Shown here: positions 31,700 to 40,319 of the stretch, in pieces | Layout: each line of letters starts with the position of its first letter | Position numbering within the stretch: position 1 is the stretch's first letter | Origin: Bradyrhizobium sp. LTSP885 | GTDB lineage: Bacteria; Pseudomonadota; Alphaproteobacteria; Rhizobiales; Xanthobacteraceae | Assembly (NCBI RefSeq): GCF_000938305.1 | Contig: NZ_JYMT01000006.1 | Coordinates: forward strand, 1 to 64,000 | Direction of reading: 5' to 3' | DNA: 64,000 nucleotides | Program-made: the position numbers and the translations under genes | The notes under the pieces: model-generated | Database searches by the model: none | What the model was told of the DNA's origin: nothing | What the model saw: the letters and a program-made list of their open reading frames with translations, nothing else

Positions 31700-33076
31700 A
31701 TGGATTGGATCCCTACAGTTTCCGAATGGCACGGCCCGATGTTCCTGCGCATCGTCGATGCGCTCGCGGCCGATATCGCTGGCGGCCGGCTGCTCCGCGG
31801 CCAGCGGTTGCCGACCCACCGCGCACTGGCCTCGGCGCTCGACATCGATCTCACCACGGTGACGCGCGCCTATGGCGAAGCGCGCCGGCGCGGATTGCTG
31901 GATGCGCGCGTCGGCCAGGGCACCTTCGTCTCGGAGACCACCGCGCGCGCCGTCTCGGATTTACCTGCCCCCGTCAATATCGATTTGTCGATGAACCTGC
32001 CGCCGCAGCCGGTCGAGGCCAATCTCGATCTCCGCATCGCGCAGGGATTGGCGACGCTGCGTTCAGAAGCCGGCTTTTCCGCCTATCTCGGTTACGCGCG
32101 TCCTGGCGGCAGCGCCAATGAGCGCGAGGTCGCTGCAGGCTGGCTGCAACCGCGCGTGCCGCAGGCATCGGCCGACCGCATCGTGATCTATCCGGGATCG
32201 CAGGCGATCATCTTCAACGCCCTGCTCGCGCTGACATCGCCCGGTGACGTCGTGTTGACGGAAGCCCTGACCTTTCCCGGTATAAAAGCCGCCGCGGCGC
32301 GGCTTGATGTTCGTCTCGTCGGCGTCGCGATGGATGCGGAAGGCGCGCGTGCCGACGCGCTTGACGACGCCTGCCGCAAGCACAAGCCGAAGGCGGTCTA
32401 TCTGGTGCCGACGCAGCAGAACCCGACGACAGCGACGATGAGCGCTGGCCGTCGCAAGGCGATCGCCGCTATCATCCGCAAACGGAACTGCGTGCTGATC
32501 GAGGACGACGTCTACGGCCCGCTCGAACCACAGATCGCGCCGATCGCGACCCTGATCCCCGAACGCACCTACTTCGCCGCAAGTATCGCAAAATGTATCG
32601 CGCCGGCGCTGCGGGTCGCCTATCTGCTGGCGCCCGATCAGGCCGCCGAGCAGCGGATGCGCGCCGGCCTGCAGGCCACCATGCAGATGCCACCGTCGCT
32701 GATGGTCGCGCTGGTCACGCAATGGCTGCGCTCCGGGGTGGCCTCCGAGATCATCCGCGCCATCCACAACGAGGCGGCGGCGCGGCAGCAACTCGCGACC
32801 CGTTTCCTCAAGGGCGTGAGCTATGCGGCACGGCCGGCGAGCCATCATCTCTGGATGCCATTGCCGAAACATTTCGACGGCACCGACCTGCTGTCGCATT
32901 TGATGCGCAACGGCCTGGCTGTCGTCGGCGAAGATGCCTTCGCGGTGGGAGCACCAGCGCCGCGCGGCCTGCGCGTGTCGCTCGGCGCTGCGCGCAACCG
33001 GGCCGAATTGAGCCAGGCGCTGCAGGTGCTGTCGGGCGCGGTTCGCACGCCGGTCGGTGCGGCACAGATCGTGTAA
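31700..33076 (+). CDS. MocR-type regulator (GntR HTH + aminotransferase domain)
   Basis: A 458-residue PLP-dependent regulator. Residues 1-75 are a GntR winged helix (RLPTHRALASALDIDLTTVT); the rest is a fold-type I aminotransferase-like domain with the PLP Lys in AASIAKCIAPALRVAY and EDDVYGPL. MocR proteins control PLP, GABA, taurine or similar genes. I choose the ATG that begins MDWIPTVSEWHGP, the usual MocR N-terminus; a GTG four codons earlier is possible. It is divergent from the DUF983 gene, its likely target being that gene or a neighbour. Confidence 0.9.
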   Translation: MDWIPTVSEWHGPMFLRIVDALAADIAGGRLLRGQRLPTHRALASALDIDLTTVTRAYGEARRRGLLDARVGQGTFVSETTARAVSDLPAPVNIDLSMNLPPQPVEANLDLRIAQGLATLRSEAGFSAYLGYARPGGSANEREVAAGWLQPRVPQASADRIVIYPGSQAIIFNALLALTSPGDVVLTEALTFPGIKAAAARLDVRLVGVAMDAEGARADALDDACRKHKPKAVYLVPTQQNPTTATMSAGRRKAIAAIIRKRNCVLIEDDVYGPLEPQIAPIATLIPERTYFAASIAKCIAPALRVAYLLAPDQAAEQRMRAGLQATMQMPPSLMVALVTQWLRSGVASEIIRAIHNEAAARQQLATRFLKGVSYAARPASHHLWMPLPKHFDGTDLLSHLMRNGLAVVGEDAFAVGAPAPRGLRVSLGAARNRAELSQALQVLSGAVRTPVGAAQIV

Positions 33077-33183
33077 AATTGGTCAACCGTCGCGGGAATA
33101 ATACCGCCCAAAAATGCTATGTTATGCGGGGTGCCCGCGTTAGAACTTTGGCATTCGGGACATCAGGCAGGGCGCAACTATAG

Positions 33184-34482
33184 ATGTCATGCGGGTATGA
33201 TTGGACCGTCCATGCTGTCGCCCGAGCGCTTCGCGCGGCGACAACGACGATCACGTGTCTTGCAGCAGTCACAATCGGCTCCGCGCACGCGTCCGACATC
33301 CCAGCCCCGTCGCCGGAAAAGCTCGAGCGCATCACCGCGTTCTTCAACAACGAGGTCGAAAGCGGACGCATTCCTGGCGCCGTCATCCTGATCCAGCAGC
33401 ACGGCAAGCCGGTCTATCTGAAGAGCTTCGGCTTCCGCGATGTCACGACCAGGGCGCCGATGACGCCGGACACGATCTTCGCACTGCATTCGATGACCAA
33501 ACCGATCACCAACGTCGCTGCGATGATGCTCGTCGATGAGGGCCGGCTGTCGCCGCAGGACCCGCTGTCGAAATACATCCCGGCGTTCGCCGACGTCAAA
33601 GTGGGCATGGAGCCGCCCAACGACAATGATTTGAGTACGCTGGAACTGGTGCCGCCGATCCGCCCGATCACGATTGCCGACCTGATGCGGCACACCTCCG
33701 GCATTACTTACGAATATATCGGCGCACAATGGATCCAGAAGCTCTACCGCGAAGGGCATCTGTTCGATGGCCCATTCGACAATAAGGAATTCGTTGCGCG
33801 GCTGGCGAAACTGCCGCTGTCGCGGCAGCCCGGCACGCTCTGGCGCTACGGTCATTCCACCGACGTGCTGGGACGCGTCATCGAGGTCATCACGGGCAAG
33901 ACGCTCTATCAGTTCGAGAAGGAGCGCATCTTCGATCCGATGCGGCTAAAGGACACAAAATTCGTGCTCGACAGCGACGACGAACGCGCGCGAGTCGCGA
34001 GGCCGCTGCCATCGGACACGATCCTGCTCGACGGCGAGCGTGACCGGCTCGCGCATCCCGAGTGGGAATCCGGCGGCGGCGGGCTATCGTCCACCATACT
34101 GGACTATGCCCGCTTCGCCCAGATGCTGCTCGACCGCGGCGAGCTCGACGGCAAGCGCTATCTCAGCCCTGCCGCCTTCAAGGACATGACGACGGATCAT
34201 ATCGGGCCGGGCTCCGGCGTCGGCCGCGACTATTGGTACTTTCCCGGCGATGGCTTTGGCTATGGCTATGGCATCGCCGTGCGCACCGATCCGGGGATCG
34301 CCAAGCCGCCGCCGGCCGGCTCGATCGGCGAGCTGAAATGGGACAGCGGCAGCGGCACTTATTTTGGCGTCGATCCGAAGCTCGACATGGTCTACGTCAT
34401 GCTGGAGCAGACCCAGAACGAGCGCAGCCGGATCACGCCGGCGTTCAAGAAACTGGTCTACGACGCGTTCGGAACTGAGTAG
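33184..34482 (+). CDS. Exported serine hydrolase, beta-lactamase (class C-like) fold
   Basis: A 432-residue protein with a signal-like N-terminus ending at SAHA before SDIP. The SxxK nucleophile motif is SMTK (about residues 103-106), the second motif is YGHS in place of YxN, and the third block reads KWDSGSGTYF where KTG or HxG usually lies. This pattern fits beta-lactamase-related esterases and peptidases more than true beta-lactamases. It stands alone between the MocR gene and a repeat region. The start has no strong ribosome site. Confidence 0.87.
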   Translation: MSCGYDWTVHAVARALRAATTTITCLAAVTIGSAHASDIPAPSPEKLERITAFFNNEVESGRIPGAVILIQQHGKPVYLKSFGFRDVTTRAPMTPDTIFALHSMTKPITNVAAMMLVDEGRLSPQDPLSKYIPAFADVKVGMEPPNDNDLSTLELVPPIRPITIADLMRHTSGITYEYIGAQWIQKLYREGHLFDGPFDNKEFVARLAKLPLSRQPGTLWRYGHSTDVLGRVIEVITGKTLYQFEKERIFDPMRLKDTKFVLDSDDERARVARPLPSDTILLDGERDRLAHPEWESGGGGLSSTILDYARFAQMLLDRGELDGKRYLSPAAFKDMTTDHIGPGSGVGRDYWYFPGDGFGYGYGIAVRTDPGIAKPPPAGSIGELKWDSGSGTYFGVDPKLDMVYVMLEQTQNERSRITPAFKKLVYDAFGTE

Positions 34483-34497
34483 GCGGCCATTGGAGGC

Positions 34498-34621
34498 TCG
34501 TCATTGCGAGGAGCGCTTGCGACGAAGCAATCCATCTATCCCATGCGCGGCGAGATGGATTGCTTCGCGGAGCCTGTCATCGGGCGCGCGTTCGCGCGAC
34601 CCGTTGGCTCGCAATGACGGC
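34498..34621. repeat. Intergenic repeat with CGTCATTGCGAG / CTCGCAATGACG arms
   Basis: Outer arms CGTCATTGCGAG and CTCGCAATGACGG and inner arms GAAGCAATCCATC / GATGGATTGCTTC form a long nested hairpin. The inner part at 34569-34605 shares the GGAGCCTGTCATCGGGC core with the repeat at 26401-26440. This is a very widespread bacterial repeat type. Confidence 0.8.
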
Positions 34622-34630
34622 GCCCTGGCA

Positions 34631-34651
34631 TCCACTTCGCTCGAAAGCGCT
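34631..34651 (-). repeat. Dispersed hairpin repeat, single arm
   Basis: Read on the minus strand, 20 of 21 bases match the left arm of the element at 35041-35092. Only this arm is present. It abuts the 3' end of the small cysteine-rich gene. Confidence 0.6.
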
Positions 34652-34876
34652 TTAGACACGCCGCTCGCGCGTTGGCCACTTCCGGTGGACCATCTCCCGC
34701 CGGCGCCGTGCCGCAGCCTCGATCAGGCTTGCCGTGCAGTCATTGCAAACGAAGCCGCATTCGTCCGTGAACAGGCCGATCCGGGCGTCGAAGCCGATCA
34801 CCGCATCGTCAGCTACACCATCGATGACGCCGCCGCAGCCCATGCATCGGTGCTGCGAGGCCAACTCACGTTCCAT
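34652..34876 (-). CDS. Small cysteine-rich (zinc-ribbon-like) protein
   Basis: A 74-residue protein with CMGCGG near the N-terminus and CGFVCNDC further on, a two-knuckle arrangement fit to bind zinc. The C-terminus is basic (RRRREMVHRKWPTRERR). ATG at 34876 has AGAAGGGG upstream; a longer frame to 34963 lacks a ribosome site. I know no named family. A palindrome at 34915-34932 lies in its promoter region, shared with the divergent propeller gene. Confidence 0.6.
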   Translation of the reverse strand: MERELASQHRCMGCGGVIDGVADDAVIGFDARIGLFTDECGFVCNDCTASLIEAAARRRREMVHRKWPTRERRV

Positions 34877-34914
34877 GACGCGACCCCTTCTGCCATCGGC
34901 TGCTTCCCACTCGC

Positions 34915-34932
34915 TATATACTAACGTATATA
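34915..34932. promoter_or_regulatory. AT-rich inverted repeat in divergent promoter
   Basis: TATATAC-TAAC-GTATATA is a perfect 7-bp inverted repeat, standing out in GC-rich DNA. It lies 39 bases upstream of the small cysteine-rich gene and may be an operator. Confidence 0.45.
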
Positions 34933-35040
34933 TCGATGGCGACAAGGCAGGCGGGTGAAACAATCCGGTCGGGAACCTGCAAGTTCAATAAGCCGTCGAC
35001 CGGCGACGATCGCCTTACAATTCCTGCCTGGTCGGACCAG

Positions 35041-35092
35041 AGCGTTTTCGAGCGAAGTGGATACCGGTTCGCGTGAAGGAAACGCGTCAAAA
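35041..35092. repeat. Dispersed hairpin repeat, copy 2
   Basis: Fifty of 52 bases are identical to 5882-5933, with the outer arms GCGTTTTC / GGAAACGC. It lies 30 bases upstream of the propeller protein start, so it is probably part of that transcript leader. Confidence 0.8.
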
Positions 35093-35122
35093 CAAGAATC
35101 TAGCCCATCAGGAAACGCCAAC

Positions 35123-36130
35123 ATGACAAAACAAAAGTGCGACGCGGGACATCCGCGCGCAAAGGGAGACCTGCTCAGGATCCGTCGCGCATCTGCACTC
35201 AGTGCGGCGGCCATCATCCTCACGCTCGGGACAGCCTGCGCCGCACGCGCCGAGACGGCTCCGGTCGGTGTTCCCGACAAGAGCTTTCCAGAGAGCGTCA
35301 CCTCGACGTCCGACGGCGCGCTCTATGTCGGCAGCTTCAATCTCGGCGGGGTCACGAAGATTCCGGCGGGCGGCAAGCCGGAGCAACTGGTCAAGCCGGG
35401 CGCCGGCGACAGCCGCTCGACGCTCGGCGTGCTTGCCGACGAGAAGAGCGGCACACTCTATGTCTGCTCCAACGACATCTCTGGCTTCGGCGTCGCAGGT
35501 CCGAGCGAGACCAAGGGCGCCTGGCTGAAAACCTTCGATCTCAAGAGCGGCGCGCCGAAGGGCAGCTTTGCCCTGAGCGATCCAAAATCGCTCTGCAACG
35601 ACATCGTGGTCGGCAGCGACGGCACCGCCTATGTCAGCGATTCCTTCACGCCGATCGTCTACAGCCTGAAGCCCGGCGGCACGGCGCTGGCGACCTTCGC
35701 CACCGATCCACAACTGGCGCCGGCCAAGGACGGCGTCGGGCTCGACGGCATCGCCATCGGCGCGGACGGCAATCTCTATGTCACGTCGTTCGTGCCGGCC
35801 AAGCTGTTCCGGATCGAGGTCAGGGACGGCAAGGCGGGCGCGGTGACGGAGCTGAAACCGTCGCGGCCGCTCGACCACACCGACGCCATGCGCGCCTATG
35901 GCAACGGCTTCCTGCTGATCGAGGGCAATGGCAAGCTCGACAAGGTCACGGTCAAGGGCGATGCAGCCGAGATCGACACCATCAAGGACGGCTTTGCCGA
36001 GCCGGTCTCGGTGACGCAGGTCGGCGACGTCGGCTGGGTCGCCGAGGGCAAGCTGTCCTACATCATCGGCGACAACAAGAAAAACGACCCGGGTCCGTTC
36101 AAGCTGACGCCGATCGCACTGCCGAAGTAG
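35123..36130 (+). CDS. Exported beta-propeller protein (SMP-30/gluconolactonase-like)
   Basis: A 335-residue protein with an N-terminal signal (hydrophobic ALSAAAIILTLGTACAARA before ETAP). Repeated blades of the type DGALYVGSF, GTLYVCSND, GTAYVSDSF and GNLYVTSF show a six-bladed SMP-30/NHL-like propeller. Family members hydrolyse lactones, but no metal ligand set is certain here. ATG at 35123 has AGGAAA upstream; the longer frame runs through the repeat at 35041-35092. Periplasmic location expected. It is followed by a convergent MarR gene. Confidence 0.8.
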   Translation: MTKQKCDAGHPRAKGDLLRIRRASALSAAAIILTLGTACAARAETAPVGVPDKSFPESVTSTSDGALYVGSFNLGGVTKIPAGGKPEQLVKPGAGDSRSTLGVLADEKSGTLYVCSNDISGFGVAGPSETKGAWLKTFDLKSGAPKGSFALSDPKSLCNDIVVGSDGTAYVSDSFTPIVYSLKPGGTALATFATDPQLAPAKDGVGLDGIAIGADGNLYVTSFVPAKLFRIEVRDGKAGAVTELKPSRPLDHTDAMRAYGNGFLLIEGNGKLDKVTVKGDAAEIDTIKDGFAEPVSVTQVGDVGWVAEGKLSYIIGDNKKNDPGPFKLTPIALPK

Positions 36131-36184
36131 CGATCGGGCCGGCGATGAACGCGCGCGGGATGGACGAGTCGTCCGCCCCGCGCG

Positions 36185-36652
36185 CTAGCCGTCGCCCGCA
36201 AGCGTTTGCAGCAGCTTGACGAGGCCGCCTGCGTCATTGCCCACCGGACGAAAGAACGCGGCATCGGTTTCCTCGACAACGACCACCGCCTTCTGCGCCA
36301 GGGCGCCCCCCGCGCTTGTCACGGCGATCAGTTTCGCCCGGGGATCATCGGGGTGTTGATGTCGCGTCAGATATTTCAGGGATTCGAGCGAGCGCACGAC
36401 CTGCGATGTCGTCATCGGGTCGACGCCGGTGAGTTCGCCGATCCGCGCCTGGGTCAGCGGCTCCTTCTCGCCGAACCAGGTGGCGCAGGCCAGGATCACA
36501 AACTGCGAGTGCGTCAGACCGAGCGGCTGCAGCGCTGCACGCTGCCGGCGCTGCCACGCGTTGGAGACCCGCCACAGCAGGAAACCGGGGCTCTCCGCCG
36601 GGCCGGAGAAGCGCGTCGGCAGCGGCGGGGCCGTTTGTTTTCGGGTCGTCAT
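36185..36652 (-). CDS. MarR-family transcriptional regulator
   Basis: A 155-residue winged-helix regulator: recognition region LTQARIGELTGVDPMTTSQVVRSLE and wing HPDDPRAKLIAVT. Its ATG overlaps the stop of the EVE-domain gene (ATGA), so it is the last gene of a three-gene operon. It probably represses this operon through the inverted repeat at 37550-37576 ahead of the first gene. Inducer unknown. Confidence 0.9.
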   Translation of the reverse strand: MTTRKQTAPPLPTRFSGPAESPGFLLWRVSNAWQRRQRAALQPLGLTHSQFVILACATWFGEKEPLTQARIGELTGVDPMTTSQVVRSLESLKYLTRHQHPDDPRAKLIAVTSAGGALAQKAVVVVEETDAAFFRPVGNDAGGLVKLLQTLAGDG

Positions 36653-37104
36653 GCCGGCACCGGTACTTTCGAGTCCGCTACTTTCAAGTCCTGTACTTTC
36701 AAGTTCATGGCACGCGCGATGGTCGCAAAATCACCCGGCGTCAGCAACAGATGTCCCCGACGCAGCGCCATGCCCCAGTTCGGCTGGGCACAGAGATCGA
36801 GGCGGTCCTTGAGATCGGCGAGCGGAACCTCGCGCGCAGTCGCGTAGCGCACGCGGCGGCGGAACGGCACAAAGCCGCCGCTCATATCGTGCTCGAAAAC
36901 CTCATCGTCGGCGACCTCGCCGATGGCCGTGAAGGCGCGCAGCGCCTCGCCGCCCATCTCGATCGTCGGCGAGTAGTAGATCAGCCAGTCGCCCGGGCGC
37001 ATCCGCCGCAGCGGCTGCGCCTTGCCGTGGCACACTTGTGCAAAACCGCCCGCAACGCCGCGCTGCACATGGCTGCGCGACACCACGCCGAGCCAGCCGG
37101 TCAT
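36649..37104 (-). CDS. EVE-domain protein (UPF0310, PUA-like)
   Basis: A 151-residue protein built of one EVE domain: WLGVVSRSHVQRGVAGGFAQV at the start and RMRPGDWLIYYSPT in the middle are typical of the UPF0310 group, whose PUA-like fold is thought to bind modified bases in DNA or RNA. The last 15 residues (LKVQDLKVADSKVPV) come from three tandem 15-bp repeats at 36663-36708. It overlaps both neighbours by four bases (operon). Confidence 0.85.
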   Translation of the reverse strand: MTGWLGVVSRSHVQRGVAGGFAQVCHGKAQPLRRMRPGDWLIYYSPTIEMGGEALRAFTAIGEVADDEVFEHDMSGGFVPFRRRVRYATAREVPLADLKDRLDLCAQPNWGMALRRGHLLLTPGDFATIARAMNLKVQDLKVADSKVPVPA

Positions 37105-37529
37105 GACCGCCTCCCTTCCGCTGCGGCAACGAGCGCTGCAAGAACGTCGGGGAAATCGGCCGAGATCATCGGACCGACCTCGGCTGCCCCCTCGCCCCGT
37201 GCATCGACCGCGTAGGTGATGCGGGTGTGCGACGGGTCGAGCCGCTCGATGCGATGCGCGACTGCAATGACAAGATCACCGACGCGGGTCTCGTCGACAA
37301 AGCATTCGTTCTCGCGCACCTCCGTCAACACGGAGCGAAGCGCTTCCTCGCCAGGCGGTTTCATGACGAAGCCGGTGCCGGCCGCAAACGGGCCCTCGAG
37401 GACGATCGACTCGATCCCGGCGTTCCAGCGCGTCCAGCCGGTCACGTCCCGGAATAGCGCCCAGATCGTCTCCGGGCTCACCGTGGTCTCGATGCTGAAT
37501 TGGGTCTGCCAGGCGGATTGCGCGTCCAT
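37101..37529 (-). CDS. SRPBCC (START-like) domain protein
   Basis: A 142-residue protein of the polyketide-cyclase/SRPBCC fold: FSIETTVSPETIWALFRDV and WTRWNAGIESIVLEGPFAAG are typical of its N-terminal half. It has a hydrophobic ligand pocket; ligand unknown. First gene of the SRPBCC-EVE-MarR operon, with a MarR-type inverted repeat in its promoter. Confidence 0.87.
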   Translation of the reverse strand: MDAQSAWQTQFSIETTVSPETIWALFRDVTGWTRWNAGIESIVLEGPFAAGTGFVMKPPGEEALRSVLTEVRENECFVDETRVGDLVIAVAHRIERLDPSHTRITYAVDARGEGAAEVGPMISADFPDVLAALVAAAEGRRS

Positions 37530-37549
37530 GGTGCTCGCTCCCTGTTTGG

Positions 37550-37576
37550 TAAGTGAACTTATTATAAGCGCACTTA
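37550..37576. promoter_or_regulatory. Candidate MarR operator
   Basis: TAAGTG and CACTTA flank a 15-base AT-rich centre that is itself nearly symmetric (CTTATTATAAG). It lies 21 bases upstream of the SRPBCC start and fits autoregulation by the MarR protein of the operon. Confidence 0.5.
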
Positions 37577-37630
37577 GTATTTGGATGCAAGCCCTATGTG
37601 GCGCCGCATGAGGCGATCGGACACCCCTTC

Positions 37631-38863
37631 TCAGATCACGTAAAACCCGTGCGTCCCGTCGCGCCTGAGCTGTTCGACCAGGCCATATTCCCAGTCGAGA
37701 TAGGCCTGCATCGCCGCCTCCGCGACCGCGGTGCCTTCATAGGGGCGCCGGTAGCGGTGTGCGGGATCGGGTTTGGGCAGGACTTGCGGCGGTCCGGCGT
37801 CGAGCGGGCCGTCATAGCCGCCATCCAGCACGTAGATGTCCCAGCCCATCTGCGCGAGCCAGGACGCCGTCATATCGGCGCGGATGCTCCTGTCGTCGGA
37901 CAGCACGATGCGCGCACCGCGCACTGGCGCCGCCATGTCGATCTCCTGGACGAGCTGGCCGCCGGCGTAATGGCGGAAGCCGGCGAGATGGCCGGACGCG
38001 TACTCATCTGCATCACGCACGTCGAAGCGATAGAGCGTGCGCGTGTCGTCGGCCTGCAGCGCGGCCAGTTCGCGGATGCCGATATGCCGGACACCGGCGC
38101 GATAGGCGACGTCACGCGCATTGTCCTTTGCACCGTCAAATGGTCCGATATCGCCGCGCTTGTCGGAGCCGTGCTCGAGGCCGTGTTTGGCGAGCGTCCA
38201 GCCGATCGTGCCGTTGCGCAATGCCCGCACCTTGTTGGGCAGCCCCGCATTGATCAGCGATTGGGTCCCGATGATCGAGCGGGTTCGCCCCGCGCAGTTG
38301 ACGATGATGGTGGTGTCAGGATCGGGCGCGGCGCGACCCGCACGCAGCACCAGTTCCGCGCCGGGCACGCTGACCGAGCCCGGGATGTTCATGGTGGCAT
38401 ATTCGTCGAACCGCCGCACATCGAGGATCGCGATATTGGCCTTCGCTGCGATCAGGGACGCGACCTCGTCCGCGCTCAGCGACGGTGTGTGGCGCCGCGC
38501 CTCGACCAGTTCGCCAAACGCCTTGGCGTAGGAATTGACGTCCTGGAACACCTCGTAGCCTACTGACCGCCAGGCCTGCAGGCCGCCGGCCAGCGCGCGA
38601 ACGTTGCCATAGCCCAGCGCCTGCAATTGGTCCCTTGCGGCGTCAACCAGCCCTTCACCATCATCATAGAGAACGATCGGCACATCCTTGCGCGGCAGCC
38701 GCAGGTCGGCCTCGATCGCAATCCGGCCAGCCGCCATGTTGGCGGCAAACAACGGATGGCCGGTGGCAAAGGCCGCCTCATGCCGGAGATCGAGCAGCGC
38801 GATCTCCTGGCGCAGCAGCAATGCTGAGCGGATGTCCTGGGGCGTGGCGGCGTGACGCGTCAT
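37631..38863 (-). CDS. Triple-rhodanese sulfurtransferase
   Basis: A 410-residue protein with three rhodanese domains (about 5-105, 128-235 and 262-370). Only the second keeps the active-site cysteine (Cys190 in VNCAGRTRS); the first has LYDDGEG and the third LSDDRS at that place, so they are probably structural. Rhodaneses transfer sulfane sulfur. No signal peptide. An 8-bp inverted repeat at 38877-38906 (GAGCAGGG / CCCTGCTC) lies in its leader. Confidence 0.85.
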   Translation of the reverse strand: MTRHAATPQDIRSALLLRQEIALLDLRHEAAFATGHPLFAANMAAGRIAIEADLRLPRKDVPIVLYDDGEGLVDAARDQLQALGYGNVRALAGGLQAWRSVGYEVFQDVNSYAKAFGELVEARRHTPSLSADEVASLIAAKANIAILDVRRFDEYATMNIPGSVSVPGAELVLRAGRAAPDPDTTIIVNCAGRTRSIIGTQSLINAGLPNKVRALRNGTIGWTLAKHGLEHGSDKRGDIGPFDGAKDNARDVAYRAGVRHIGIRELAALQADDTRTLYRFDVRDADEYASGHLAGFRHYAGGQLVQEIDMAAPVRGARIVLSDDRSIRADMTASWLAQMGWDIYVLDGGYDGPLDAGPPQVLPKPDPAHRYRRPYEGTAVAEAAMQAYLDWEYGLVEQLRRDGTHGFYVI

Positions 38864-38876
38864 GGAATGCAGGCCT

Positions 38877-38906
38877 GAGCAGGGAACAAAAAGGGCCGCC
38901 CTGCTC
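38877..38906. other. Inverted repeat upstream of the rhodanese gene
   Basis: GAGCAGGG and CCCTGCTC flank 14 bases, 14 bases upstream of the rhodanese start on the minus strand. It may be a leader hairpin or an operator. The rest of 38907-39159 shows no gene. Confidence 0.35.
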
Positions 38907-39159
38907 TATACCGAAATGGCGCTTCGTCAACATTCCGAACAGGGCCTTGATTCTGAACGGGGTCTTGCGCGGCTTGGATCGGCTCGACCTGCCTCCTGGA
39001 CCCAGTTCCGGACCGCGTTGCCGCGAGACCTTGCGAATTGAACCACAAACGCAAAGGCACCGACCAAGGTGTCACAACGGGACATGCGACTGCCCGTCTG
39101 TTCCTGGACTGACACCATCCCCGAAGCACAAGTCGGCGCGCGCAGAAGATGCTTTGCTA

Positions 39160-40125
39160 ATGCGGAAACTGACGGTTACGACGGACGAGCTTCCGGATCA
39201 TCTCGATGATCGGACGCGCTTCAGTCTGTGGCGCGATGCCTTTTGCGACTGGGTTGGCGCCACCGACCTCGAGCGTCTGGACGAAAGTCCGTTCAAGGGA
39301 CAATGGGACTTCACCGTCGTGAAGGATCTGCTGTTCGTCCGTTTTCGTGGCTCGACGCACTCCATCGTACGAACGGCGCAGCAAGTGTCCGATTGCCCGC
39401 AACCGCGCTACTTCCTGAGCTTCAACCTGGCACCGACCGATTTTGTCTTCTCCCAATCCGAGCGCGAGACGACCGTCCTGGCAGGCGGTGCGGTGCTGTT
39501 CAGCGGATTGGAAGCCTTCTCCTGCGAAGGCGCGCGGAGCTGGATGAGCATCGGGATTCCGACGTCCGTGCTGCAACGGCTCGTTCCCGACGTCGCGAAC
39601 CTCGCCGTCGCCGCGCTTGATGGCGCCGAGCCGATCCTCGCGCACCTCCAGCGCTATGTCGGCATGCTGATGGAGCCGGGCGGACTGACGGATGGGCCAA
39701 TTCTGACGGAGCATGTCGAAGCGACCCTGTGCGATCTTGTCGCCCTGGCGCTTCGCGCCGCTGGCGACAGCGCGGACGTTGCGCGCCTCCGCGGCATGCG
39801 CGGGGCGCGTTGCGGCGACGTCCTCAAGGAGATCGGCTTGGGCTTCGCCGACCCCGCGCTCTCGGTGCAGACAATTGCCGCAAGGCTCGGGATGTCGCAG
39901 AGCTATGTCCAGCAGCTGTTGCGCGAGACCGGCTTGAGCTTTTCCGAACGGGTCCTCGAACTACGGCTGGCTAAGGCACGCCACATGCTGACCGACCGAC
40001 GCAACGATCACCTCAAGATCAGCGATATCGCCTTCGCCTGCGGCTTCCACGAGGCATCCTACTTCAACCGCTGCTTCCGCCGCCGCTACGGCGATGCGCC
40101 GCTCAAGCATCGCGGCAAGGACTAA
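39160..40125 (+). CDS. AraC-family transcriptional regulator
   Basis: A 321-residue regulator with an AraC-binding-like N-terminal domain and a C-terminal double HTH (about 215-318: SVQTIAARLGMSQSYVQQLL and ISDIAFACGFHEASYFNRCF). The ATG gives the standard family length; the open frame runs 175 codons further upstream with no domain. It may regulate the outer-membrane gene that follows or the divergent rhodanese gene. Confidence 0.88.
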   Translation: MRKLTVTTDELPDHLDDRTRFSLWRDAFCDWVGATDLERLDESPFKGQWDFTVVKDLLFVRFRGSTHSIVRTAQQVSDCPQPRYFLSFNLAPTDFVFSQSERETTVLAGGAVLFSGLEAFSCEGARSWMSIGIPTSVLQRLVPDVANLAVAALDGAEPILAHLQRYVGMLMEPGGLTDGPILTEHVEATLCDLVALALRAAGDSADVARLRGMRGARCGDVLKEIGLGFADPALSVQTIAARLGMSQSYVQQLLRETGLSFSERVLELRLAKARHMLTDRRNDHLKISDIAFACGFHEASYFNRCFRRRYGDAPLKHRGKD

Positions 40126-40140
40126 GCGCCCCAAGCACTA

Positions 40141-40158
40141 TGTTGCAGATTGGCAACA
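40141..40158. promoter_or_regulatory. TGTTGC-N6-GCAACA inverted repeat
   Basis: A perfect 6-bp inverted repeat 16 bases after the AraC stop, 160 bases upstream of the barrel gene. A second one (CACGGG-CTAT-CCCGTG) lies at 40230-40245. Either could be an operator; evidence is symmetry only. Confidence 0.3.
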
Positions 40159-40319
40159 AAGCCGGTTCTTCTGCACGATTGCAGCCCCGTTCAACCCCAG
40201 TGCTGCCCAGTGCAAGACGCTGGAACCGACACGGGCTATCCCGTGAAGGTGCCCGGGCCCTCCCGACTCGGCGCATTCGGACACGAACGCAGGCCGCGTA
40301 TCGTGAATTGGAGATAAAA

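Noticed and set aside
33184..34482. Antibiotic-resistance beta-lactamase
   Set aside because: Second and third active-site motifs (YGHS; KWDSGSG) differ from those of true class C enzymes; called as a beta-lactamase-fold hydrolase only.
38635..39159. 175-codon N-terminal extension of the AraC regulator
   Set aside because: No domain, overlaps the start of the divergent rhodanese gene, and the ATG at 39160 gives the normal family length.
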